Of a stretch of 64,000 nucleotides of DNA, positions 7,741 to 14,540 are shown piece by piece (positions within the stretch are counted from its first letter, which is position 1; every line of letters starts with the position of its first letter). Location of the stretch: NCBI GenBank assembly GCA_965243835.1, contig OZ251578.1:186001-250000 (forward strand), given 5' to 3'. The stretch comes from G965202665 sp965243835 (GTDB lineage: Bacteria > Actinomycetota > Acidimicrobiia > Spongiisociales > Spongiisociaceae). A program made the translations under genes and the position numbers. The notes under the pieces were generated by a model. That model saw nothing but the letters and a program-made list of their open reading frames with translations. It searched no databases and was not told the DNA's origin.

Positions 7741-9327
7741 TCAGGGGTCGGGGACCATCTCCGCCAGGAACAGGTTGGGCCATAGCTTGCCGGTCAGGTA
7801 GAAGCGGTCTTGGTCGGGACGGTAGGCGATCCCGTTCAACACGTCGATGCCCTCCCGGTCGTCCAACAGCCCGGTCAGGCCCGAGCAGTCGACGAGGGCG
7901 GTGACCGCTCCCGTGTCCGGGTCGATGACCGCGATGGAGTCGGTCAGCCAGATGTTGGCGTAGACCAAGCCGCCCGCGCACTCCAACTCGTTCAGGCGGG
8001 CAACCGGCTCCCCGTTGCGGGCCACCCGCACCGACCCCAGCGGCGCAAAGGTTTCCAGGTGGCGGAAGGTGAGGACATCGCTTCCGTCGCTCATCACGAA
8101 CCGGTCGGCCTGCGCGCACAGGCCCCAGCCCTCTCCCTGGTAGGAGAAGGTTCCCAGGGGGGCCAGGGTTTCCGTCTCCCAGATAAACGCCGTCTCCTCC
8201 CGCCAGGTCAACTGCACCACCCGGTCGCCGACCACTTCCAGGCCCTCCCCGAAATACCGGTCGGGAAGGGGTTGTTCCTTGATGACTTCTCCGGTGGCGG
8301 GGTCCACGATACGCACCGAGGATTTCCCGTAGAGGCCGGCGCTTTCGTAGAACACCCCCTGCCGCCACGCCAAGCCCTGGGTGAAGGATGTCCGGTCGTG
8401 GGGCAGGATTTCCACCGGTTGCGGACGGTAACGCCGGGGGGCCCCCGTTTCCGACGGGACGGTGGTGGTAGTAGCGGGGTTGGTGGGCGGGTCGGTTGCG
8501 GGCGTCGTTGGAGGGATAGCGGCGGGTACGGTGGTGGTGGTGGCGATAGCGGCGGGCGCGGCGGCGGTGGTTGCGGTGGGTTCGGGGTTGACGGCGGCGT
8601 CGGTTTGGGTCGGGCCGGCTATGGGCGCGGTCGGGGCGGTGGTGGTGGCGGAAGGCGCAGGGGGAGCGGGTTTGGCGGCGGCGTCGGTTTTGGCCGGGTC
8701 GGCGACTGGGTCGGCGTCCGCGGTTGGGGCGGCGGCGGTGGTAGTGGGTTTGGCGGGGGGGTTGGTTGCGGACGTCGTCGGAGGGACAGCGGTGGGCGCG
8801 GTGGTGGTTGCGGTCGGGACAGTGGAGGCGGCGGGTGCGGGCGTGGTTGCGGCGTCGGTTTGGGTCGGGTCGGGTATGGAGGCGGTATCCGTAGTCGGCG
8901 CGGCGGCGACGGCGGTTGCGGGTTTGGCGGGGGGGTCGGTTGTGGACGTCGTCGGAGGGATAGCGGTGGTTGCGGGTGTGGTTGCGGTCGGGACGGCGGT
9001 GGTGGTTGCGGTGGTTGCGGGTGTGGTTGCGGTCGGGACGGCGGTGGTGGTTGCGGTGGTTGCGGTTGCGGCGGCGGGTGCGGGTAGTGCGGTGGTTGTG
9101 GTTGCGGTATCAGTTTGGGTCGGGGCGGCGGCGGTTGCGGTGGTAGTGGAAGCGGCGGCGGTTGCGGGGCCGGAGGAGGGCGTCGCAACCGTAGTGGATG
9201 TGGTCGGGGCGGCGGTTATGGCGGGGGCGGCGTCCCGGCCGGGGTCCGTTTCCGGGGGGGCGGCGGAGCCGGCGCAGGCGGCCAAGGCCAAGGCCAAGCA
9301 GGAAGCTTTCCAGAGGCGGGGCGGCAT
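7741..9327 (-). CDS. lipoprotein with long Thr/Ala/Pro stalk and glutaminyl-peptide cyclotransferase domain
   Basis: 528 residues. The signal peptide ends in a lipobox LAAC (Cys18), so the protein should be lipid-anchored outside the membrane. Residues about 25-298 are a low-complexity stalk of Thr, Ala and Pro with imperfect repeats. Residues 299-528 match the bacterial/plant-type glutamine cyclotransferase beta-propeller family. The segments visible are TSFTQGLAW, YESAGLYGKS, YFGEGLE, QLTWREE, GEGWGL, SDGSDVL, LNELE, ANIW, LNGIAYRP and TGKLWPN. Such enzymes convert N-terminal Gln to pyroglutamate. The start lies 13 bp after the MoxR gene, so they are probably co-transcribed. Confidence 0.82.
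   Translation of the reverse strand: MPPRLWKASCLALALAACAGSAAPPETDPGRDAAPAITAAPTTSTTVATPSSGPATAAASTTTATAAAPTQTDTATTTTALPAPAAATATTATTTAVPTATTPATTATTTAVPTATTPATTAIPPTTSTTDPPAKPATAVAAAPTTDTASIPDPTQTDAATTPAPAASTVPTATTTAPTAVPPTTSATNPPAKPTTTAAAPTADADPVADPAKTDAAAKPAPPAPSATTTAPTAPIAGPTQTDAAVNPEPTATTAAAPAAIATTTTVPAAIPPTTPATDPPTNPATTTTVPSETGAPRRYRPQPVEILPHDRTSFTQGLAWRQGVFYESAGLYGKSSVRIVDPATGEVIKEQPLPDRYFGEGLEVVGDRVVQLTWREETAFIWETETLAPLGTFSYQGEGWGLCAQADRFVMSDGSDVLTFRHLETFAPLGSVRVARNGEPVARLNELECAGGLVYANIWLTDSIAVIDPDTGAVTALVDCSGLTGLLDDREGIDVLNGIAYRPDQDRFYLTGKLWPNLFLAEMVPDP
8450..9250. repeat. low-complexity GC-rich repeat encoding the Thr/Ala/Pro stalk
   Basis: Imperfect tandem copies of short GGC/GGT/GTT-type units on the plus strand (Thr, Ala and Pro codons on the minus strand), with larger units such as PTTSTTDPPAKP recurring. 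It is prone to slippage and creates long meaningless frames on the opposite strand. Confidence 0.75.
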
Positions 9328-9340
9328 GGGCCCGGACGGG

Positions 9341-10225
9341 TCAGGGACGGTCCAGCAGACGGTCCAGGCCGGCCGAACGCACCCGCTCGATGTCCTCCTC
9401 GTATTTGAGTATCACCCCCAGAGTGTCGGAGGCCGCCTGCGGGGAAAGGGCTTCCACTCCCAGCACCTGCAGGGCCGTCGCCCAGTCCAGGGTTTCGGCC
9501 ACCCCCGGCGGCTTGAACAGGTCGATGTCGCGCAACTTTTCCATGGCCCGGGCCAGTTCCCCGGCCAGCTCCCGGTCGATTCCCGGAACCTTGTTGAGCA
9601 CTATTTCCACTTCCCGATCGAAGGCCGGGTAGTCGATCCAGTGATACAGGCAACGGCGTTTTAGGGCGTCGTGTATTTCCCGGGTGCGGTTGCAGGTGAT
9701 GACCACCACCGGCGGATGTTCGGCGGAGATGGTGCCCACCTCGGGGATGGTGATCTGAAAGTCGGACAGCACTTCCAGCAGGTAGGCCTCGAATTCTTCG
9801 TCGGCCCGGTCCAACTCGTCGATCAGCAATACCGGGCGGGCCCCGTTGGCGGCCAGTTCGATGGCTTCCAGCAAGGGCCGGGCGATCAGGTAATCGCGGG
9901 TCATTATCCCGGCCAGGTCGGCGCTTTCCCGCTCGCCCCGGGCTTCGATAAGTCGGATGGCCAGCATCTGCCGGGCGTAATCCCATTCGTAGATGGCGTG
10001 TCCGGCGTCCAGGCCTTCATAGCATTGCAGGCGGATGAGCGGTTCCCCGAGGGCCGCCGACAGCACTTTGGCCAACTCGGTTTTGCCCACCCCCGCTTCC
10101 CCTTCCAGAAACAGGGGGCGGCCCAGTTGCAACGCCAGATGGGCGGCCACCGCCAAGGAACGGTCGGCCACATACCGGTGTTCGGACAGGACGGAGGCTA
10201 CTTCTTCAACTGTTGCGGGGACCAT
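9341..10225 (-). CDS. MoxR-family AAA+ ATPase
   Basis: 294 residues. The MoxR-type AAA+ domain carries Walker A GEAGVGKT (42-49) and Walker B VLLIDELD (132-139). Other family signatures are GHAIYEWDYARQML, the sensor region VVVITCNRTREIHDALKRRC and YHWIDYP. MoxR ATPases act as chaperones, usually with a von Willebrand A protein, but none is encoded nearby. The ATG is chosen because the homology begins there and TAGCCT lies 7 nt upstream, suggesting a leaderless transcript. The frame stays open upstream only through the neighbouring gene. Confidence 0.9.
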   Translation of the reverse strand: MVPATVEEVASVLSEHRYVADRSLAVAAHLALQLGRPLFLEGEAGVGKTELAKVLSAALGEPLIRLQCYEGLDAGHAIYEWDYARQMLAIRLIEARGERESADLAGIMTRDYLIARPLLEAIELAANGARPVLLIDELDRADEEFEAYLLEVLSDFQITIPEVGTISAEHPPVVVITCNRTREIHDALKRRCLYHWIDYPAFDREVEIVLNKVPGIDRELAGELARAMEKLRDIDLFKPPGVAETLDWATALQVLGVEALSPQAASDTLGVILKYEEDIERVRSAGLDRLLDRP

Positions 10226-10232
10226 CCCCGCC

Positions 10233-10238
10233 AGGCTA
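10233..10238 (-). promoter_or_regulatory. -10 box of the MoxR gene (leaderless)
   Basis: Minus-strand TAGCCT, 7 nt before the ATG at 10225. The PAC2 gene has the same hexamer and spacing. Confidence 0.4.
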
Positions 10239-10263
10239 CACGACCGGCCGGGACGGGAGGGGT

Positions 10264-11157
10264 TCACGGAGCGGGAAAGGGGGTTTCCGCCACTCCGGTT
10301 GCCCCCGGTTCGTACACCAGGATGGTTCCGCATCGGGGGCCGGGGGGGTTTCCGCCTTTGCGGGCGGTGGTTGCGAACAGGAGACGCAGGTCCGCGCCCC
10401 CGAAGGCGGGGCAAGTGGGACGGGGGGCGGGGGTTTCGATCACCCGGTCGATCCGCCCGTCGGGGCGGTAGCGGGTGAGGCGGCCGGAGCCCCATTCGGC
10501 GTTCCACAGCATGCCCGCCGCGTCGACGACGGAGCCGTCCGGGGCGCCTCCGGTTTCCACGGCCGCGAAGGGGGCGAAAGGGCCGGGCCGGCCGGTTTCC
10601 GGGTCGTAGGGGGCGCGCTCGATGCGACGCTCCCAGGAGTCGGCCACGTACATTACGTCGCCCTCCGGCGAGAAGCAGATGCTGTTGGGCACGCCCATCC
10701 CCTGGCGGTGGCTGGTGAGGACGCGGCCCTCGTCCAGCCGGTACAGGGAGCCCCGCCGTTCCGTTTCGGCGTCGTCCATGGTTCCCGTCCAGAAGCGCCC
10801 GGCGCGGTCGGTGCGCCCGTCGTTGAACCGGTTGCCGGGTTGGCCGGTTTCCGGGTCGGCGAGGAACTCCCGGTTGCGGAACCCGTCATCGTCCATGTCC
10901 GCTATCCACAGTCCGTCTTGGGCGGCGATCAGCAACCGCCCGGGGAGGGAAGTGAGGGCGATCGACCCCAAGCGCCGTCCGGTGGGCCAGGCGTCCCATT
11001 TCCCGGAGTCGATTTCCCAGCGCCCGATCCGCTCCCCATGTATGTCCAACCAGTAGAGAACCCCCAACCGCCCGTCCCACAGCGGGCATTCCCCCAGCGT
11101 ATCCCCCGTTTCCAGTATCTCCACCGGTTGCAACGGCGCCTCCTCGTCCGCTCCCAT
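10264..11157 (-). CDS. SMP-30/gluconolactonase-like beta-propeller protein
   Basis: 297 residues matching the SMP-30/gluconolactonase/LRE family of six-bladed propeller lactonases. The metal-binding N-terminus is GECPLWDGRLGVLYWLDI. The other signatures are NRFNDGRTDRAGRFWTGTM, MGVPNSICFSPEG, YVADS and GAPDGSVVDAAGMLWNAEWG. Family members hydrolyse sugar lactones or related esters, and the substrate here is not known. The ATG at 11157 is used because the upstream frame would run through the divergent gene at 11228. No predicted signal peptide. MoxR follows 38 bp later on the same strand. Confidence 0.85.
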   Translation of the reverse strand: MGADEEAPLQPVEILETGDTLGECPLWDGRLGVLYWLDIHGERIGRWEIDSGKWDAWPTGRRLGSIALTSLPGRLLIAAQDGLWIADMDDDGFRNREFLADPETGQPGNRFNDGRTDRAGRFWTGTMDDAETERRGSLYRLDEGRVLTSHRQGMGVPNSICFSPEGDVMYVADSWERRIERAPYDPETGRPGPFAPFAAVETGGAPDGSVVDAAGMLWNAEWGSGRLTRYRPDGRIDRVIETPAPRPTCPAFGGADLRLLFATTARKGGNPPGPRCGTILVYEPGATGVAETPFPAP

Positions 11158-11227
11158 TCTATCATCCCCCGCTCCGTGTTTAGGATAGGAGGGAACGGTT
11201 CCGGAGCAACGTCGGCAGGGAGGAAGG

Positions 11228-11467
11228 ATGTCCTGGTACAAACGGCAGTTGAGGGGGATGCTTGAGGCTATCGCCGCTGATATTTCCACTCCCGAGGTGC
11301 CGGTGAGCATAGGGGAGGTAACTCCCTATTTGGGCGGGGAGGTGGGGGTTGTGGTATTCGCCGGCATCGCCTCGCGTCGTATCAAATTGTCCACCGCGGG
11401 CAACACCGCCCAGTTTCGGGAGGAGGCGCGGATGGAGATCGCGGCTTTGGCGGCGGAAGAGTCTTGA
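11228..11467 (+). CDS. small hypothetical protein
   Basis: 79 residues; I do not recognise the family. It starts MSWYKRQLRGMLEAI and has a beta-strand-like middle (EVGVVVFAGIASRRIKL). The C-terminus is an acidic Ala/Glu helix (FREEARMEIAALAAEES). A strong GGGAGGAAGG ribosome binding site directly precedes the ATG, which supports translation. It is divergent from the SMP-30-like gene and followed 42 bp later by another small gene. Confidence 0.65.
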   Translation: MSWYKRQLRGMLEAIAADISTPEVPVSIGEVTPYLGGEVGVVVFAGIASRRIKLSTAGNTAQFREEARMEIAALAAEES

Positions 11468-11497
11468 TTCCGGTGCGCGGGGGGCGGGCCGACGGGT

Positions 11498-11503
11498 GAT
11501 AAT
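11498..11503 (+). promoter_or_regulatory. -10 box of the 11510 gene (leaderless)
   Basis: GATAAT ends 6 nt before the ATG at 11510, the leaderless spacing seen for several other genes here. Confidence 0.4.
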
Positions 11504-11509
11504 GGGGGC

Positions 11510-11863
11510 ATGGGCAGGCGGAAGAAAAAAACGGAGATTTCGTTTCGGTATTTCCATCTGTTCGCTTTCGGGAGCGATGCGGAACTGGCGGAGGCGTTCG
11601 GCGACTTGGGGCGGGCCGAGGCGGAATGGCGGTCGGTGCGGGAGCCCTTTCTGGAACGGTGGAACATGTGGGGCATGCCCTCCGCCTGGTGGCGATTCGA
11701 ACCGGGGGTGCCCGACGACCTCCGTTCCGGCCCGCACGCCATCATCACCGAGGGGGATATGGCCGAATGGGAGCGGATCGAAGCCGCCCGTCGCCGCTAC
11801 TTGACGGAACTCGGAATGGGCGGTGATCCGCCCCGCCCCCGCGCTCCGTCCGGCGATGCGTAA
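11510..11863 (+). CDS. hypothetical protein
   Basis: 117 residues with no family recognised. It begins with a basic GRRKKK stretch. It then has RYFHLFAFGSDAELAEAFG, a Trp-rich segment (WNMWGMPSAWWRFEPGVPDDL, about 51-71) and a helical EGDMAEWERIEAARRRYL, followed by a Pro-rich tail. The GC-rich codon pattern is like its neighbours. No ribosome binding site is seen, but a GATAAT box sits at leaderless distance. The opposite strand is also open but has no start or composition to favour it. Confidence 0.6.
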   Translation: MGRRKKKTEISFRYFHLFAFGSDAELAEAFGDLGRAEAEWRSVREPFLERWNMWGMPSAWWRFEPGVPDDLRSGPHAIITEGDMAEWERIEAARRRYLTELGMGGDPPRPRAPSGDA

Positions 11864-11882
11864 ATAGCGGAGTCCGTACAAA

Positions 11883-11910
11883 CCGGCGCCCCCCGTTGGG
11901 GGGGCGCCGG
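11883..11910. terminator. strong GC hairpin between convergent genes
   Basis: CCGGCGCCCCCC, loop GTT, then GGGGGGGCGCCGG gives a 12-bp stem with one extra G. It lies between the plus gene ending at 11863 and the minus gene ending at 11932. It has no T run, as is usual for GC-rich actinobacterial hairpins. Confidence 0.65.
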
Positions 11911-11931
11911 CAGGAGGAGGGAGAGAGGGTT

Positions 11932-13407
11932 TTAACTGGACATGGTCGGCCTCCCTTCACTCTGTTCCATCCGGTTTATCAGGTTGGCGATGTCGTCGGC
12001 CTGGGCCTGGGTGATGACTCCGTCGGCGACGGCGGCGGCGAGCAGGTCGCTTGGGTCGTCGTAGTTTTCCAGGGTTGGTCCTTGGGTTTTGAGCCATTGG
12101 GCGATGGCGGGGATTTGGTCCTGGTCGACGACGCCCGCGGCGGCCAGTTCTTGCAGCAAGCCCTCCGGTCCGTCCTCATCCGGTCCGCAGCCTTCTTCGC
12201 CTTCCATCTGTTTCATTTGGGCGATGAGGTTGGCGATGTCGTCGGCTTGGGTTTGGGTGATGACTCCGTCGGTTACGGCGGCGGCGAGCAGGTCGCTTGG
12301 GTCGTCGTAGTTTTCCAGGGTTGGTCCTTGGGTTTTGAGCCATTGGGCGATGGCGGGGATTTGGTCCTGGTTGATGACGCCTTGGGCGGCCAGTTCTTGC
12401 AGCGGGCATTCCGGTCCGTTTTCATCGGGTCCGTAGCCTTCTTCGCTTTCCGCCTGTTTCATTTGGGCGATGAGGTTGGCGATGTCGTCGGCTTGGGTTT
12501 GGGTGATGACTCCGTCGGTTACGGCGGCGGCGAGCAGGTCGCTTGGGTCGTCGTAGTTTTCCAGGGTTGGTCCTTGGGTTTTGAGCCATTGGGCGATGGC
12601 GGGGATTTGGTCCTGGTTGATGACGCCTTGGGCGGCCAGTTCTTGCAGCGGGCATTCCGGTCCGTTTTCATCGGGTCCGTAGCCTTCTTCGCTTTCCGCC
12701 TGTTTCATTTGGGTGATGAGGTTGGCGATGTCGTCGGCTTGGGTTTGGGTGATGACTCCGTCGGTTACGGCGGCGGCGAGCAGGTCGCTTGGGTCGTCGT
12801 AGTTTTCCAGGGTTGGTCCTTGGGTTTTGAGCCATTGGGCGATGGCGGGGATTTGGTCCTGGTTGATGACGCCTTGGGCGGCCAGTTCTTGCAGCGGGCA
12901 TTCCGGTCCGTTTTCATCGGGTCCGTAGCCTTCTTCGCTTTCCGCCTGTTTCATTTGGGTGATGAGGTTGGCGATGTCGTCGGCTTGGGTTTGGGTGATG
13001 ACTCCGTCGGTTACGGCGGCGGCGAGCAGGTCGCTTGGGTCGTCGTAGTTTTCCAGGGTTGGTCCTTGGGTTTTGAGCCATTGGGCGATGGCGGGGATTT
13101 GGTCCTGGTTGATGACGCCCGCGGCGGCCAGCTCTTTCAGCAAGGCCTCCGGGCCGGGCTCATCGCGCTCGCACCATTCCCCTTTTTCCCAGGTCCCCTC
13201 TGCGGGGGCCCCGGCGTCGGTCCCGTCTTCCGCCCCGCCGTCCCGGCCGTCGGCGTCCCCGCCGTCCCGGTCGGGGGCGGCGGTCGCCTCGGCCGCCGCC
13301 GTTGTCTCCGCCGGGGCGGCCGGGCCGTCATCCCGGGCCGCGGCCACCACGGCCAGCAGGGCGATGGCGGTCAACAGACCGACCATCATGCTCAGTATCT
13401 TTTTCAT
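11932..13407 (-). CDS. secreted protein with five near-identical 82-residue repeats
   Basis: 491 residues. Start MKKILSMMVGLL has an AAAGGAAAG ribosome binding site. It gives an N-terminal signal peptide or anchor (about 1-24), then an acidic Ala/Thr/Asp/Gly-rich linker (about 25-85). Five tandem repeats follow. Each contains two related helical modules: LAAxGVINQDQIPAIAQWLK and LAAAVTDGVITQTQADDIAN. They are joined by TQGPTLENYDDPSDL and an acidic EEGYGPDENGPECP linker with one Cys. The DGxITQxQAD pattern recurs in secreted actinobacterial proteins of unknown role. No enzyme motif is seen. The three middle repeats are almost identical, which suggests recent amplification. Confidence 0.8.
   Translation of the reverse strand: MKKILSMMVGLLTAIALLAVVAAARDDGPAAPAETTAAAEATAAPDRDGGDADGRDGGAEDGTDAGAPAEGTWEKGEWCERDEPGPEALLKELAAAGVINQDQIPAIAQWLKTQGPTLENYDDPSDLLAAAVTDGVITQTQADDIANLITQMKQAESEEGYGPDENGPECPLQELAAQGVINQDQIPAIAQWLKTQGPTLENYDDPSDLLAAAVTDGVITQTQADDIANLITQMKQAESEEGYGPDENGPECPLQELAAQGVINQDQIPAIAQWLKTQGPTLENYDDPSDLLAAAVTDGVITQTQADDIANLIAQMKQAESEEGYGPDENGPECPLQELAAQGVINQDQIPAIAQWLKTQGPTLENYDDPSDLLAAAVTDGVITQTQADDIANLIAQMKQMEGEEGCGPDEDGPEGLLQELAAAGVVDQDQIPAIAQWLKTQGPTLENYDDPSDLLAAAVADGVITQAQADDIANLINRMEQSEGRPTMSS
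11960..13142. repeat. five 246-bp tandem repeats
   Basis: Period 246 bp (82 codons), visible at equivalent points near 12139, 12385, 12631, 12877 and 13123. The inner copies differ at only a few bases (for example GTGATGAGG against GCGATGAGG). The outer copies are more diverged. Copy number may vary between strains. Confidence 0.9.
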
Positions 13408-13566
13408 TGGCTTTCCTTTCGTTGGTTCACGACCGGCTTTCGATCGTGCGCCCAGCATCCACCGCCTACATTGGAATAACCTGAGAGCCGTTTAAACATC
13501 AGATAAGAAATCCGGTTGCGAGGGGCGTCCGCCGCCGAATGAGCGCCTTTGGCCGCCGGGCGGGAC

Positions 13567-13572
13567 TACAAT
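13567..13572 (+). promoter_or_regulatory. -10 box of the 13579 gene (leaderless)
   Basis: TACAAT ends 6 nt before the ATG at 13579. No ribosome binding site is present, which fits a leaderless transcript. Confidence 0.45.
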
Positions 13573-13578
13573 GGGGAA

Positions 13579-14424
13579 ATGTTTAGAAACTCCATAGCTT
13601 TGGCTAAATCGTCCTGGCAGGTGCTGAAAGCCGACAAGGAACTCATGCTGTTGCCGGTGCTGTCCGGCGCGGCTTCCCTGGCGGTGGTGGCCCTGTTCGT
13701 CATTCCCGTGTTCGTAACGGCTTCCGGAGCGCAAGGGGGTTTGAGCGCCTCCGGCTACGTGTTGCTGTTCGTGATGTACTTCGTGCTGGCCTACATCACC
13801 ATTTTTTTCAACGCCGCCCTGATCAGCGCCGCCCATGAACGGCTGTCGGGCGGCGACCCGACGGTGCGGAGCGCCCTGCGGGGGGCGGCCCGGCGGGCGG
13901 GACGGATACTGCCCTGGGCCTTGGTGACCGCCACCGTGTCCATCATCCTGCGGGCCATTGAAGAACGGGTGGGCTTCGTGGGGCAGATCATCGTCTCTTT
14001 GGTCGGTCTGGCGTGGGCGGTGGTCACTTTTCTGGTGTTGCCCGCCATTGTGATCGAAGGGGTGGGGGTGCGGGACGCCTTCCGCAAATCCACCGGGCTG
14101 TTGCGCAACACTTGGGGCGAGAACCTGGCGGGCCAGGCCGGTTTCGGCTTGTTGGGTTTCCTGCTCATCCTGCCGGGGGTGGCGATAGCGGTGTTGGCCG
14201 CGCTGGCCGGAGGGGTCGTCATGGCGGCGGGGATCGCGGCGGCCGCTGTGTGGATGGCGCTGGTAGCGGTGACGCTGGCCGCCCTGTCCGGCATTTACCA
14301 GACCGCCCTCTACCATTTTGCGGTGGACGGCCAGGTCCCGTCCCATTACTTCGACAACAGCGTGATGCAGGCCGCGTTCAAAACCCGTCGCTCCCGCGGC
14401 TCCCCCGGCATAGCCGGTTTTTAA
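13579..14424 (+). CDS. multi-pass membrane protein, DUF6159-like
   Basis: 281 residues beginning MFRNSIALAKSSWQVLKADKELMLLPVL, the typical opening of the DUF6159 family. Hydrophobic segments lie at about 32-52, 66-92, 117-135, 144-165 and a long one at 196-248. A basic loop with RKSTGLLRNTWGENL (about 173-187) lies between. The C-terminus FAVDGQVPSHYFDNSVMQAAFK is also family-like. The function is unknown. ATG 13579 is chosen over codons upstream because the homology starts there and TACAAT sits 6 nt before it. Confidence 0.8.
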   Translation: MFRNSIALAKSSWQVLKADKELMLLPVLSGAASLAVVALFVIPVFVTASGAQGGLSASGYVLLFVMYFVLAYITIFFNAALISAAHERLSGGDPTVRSALRGAARRAGRILPWALVTATVSIILRAIEERVGFVGQIIVSLVGLAWAVVTFLVLPAIVIEGVGVRDAFRKSTGLLRNTWGENLAGQAGFGLLGFLLILPGVAIAVLAALAGGVVMAAGIAAAAVWMALVAVTLAALSGIYQTALYHFAVDGQVPSHYFDNSVMQAAFKTRRSRGSPGIAGF

Positions 14425-14459
14425 CCCGCCCTCCGGCTGTTTATAGGTCTTTAATCCGT

Positions 14460-14479
14460 TTATAGCGTTTTTGCTATAA
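14460..14479. terminator. AT-rich hairpin after the DUF6159-like gene
   Basis: TTATAGC, a GTTTTT loop, then GCTATAA lies 35 bp after the stop of the plus-strand gene. It is a weak terminator candidate. Confidence 0.35.
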
Positions 14480-14512
14480 GTGGGTTTAATTTGTTATACT
14501 TTCCGGGCTATG

Positions 14513-14529
14513 GGAGGCGGGAAGCCTCC
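14513..14529. terminator. hairpin after the 14541 gene
   Basis: GGAGGC, a 5-nt loop, then GCCTCC lies just past the minus-strand stop at 14541. It is a plausible terminator for that transcript. Confidence 0.35.
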
Positions 14530-14540
14530 GGGGGGCGGGG

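Noticed and set aside
8462..9664. Long plus-strand Val/Ala/Gly-rich frame
   Set aside because: Antisense of the Thr/Ala/Pro stalk of the lipoprotein; the repetitive translation reflects base composition.
11960..13142. CRISPR-like array
   Set aside because: The repeats are 246 bp, in frame and coding, with no spacers and no cas genes.
11896..13479. Plus-strand frame with repeated GDGGDLVLVDDA-type units
   Set aside because: Antisense shadow of the five-repeat secreted protein on the minus strand, which has the signal peptide and ribosome binding site.
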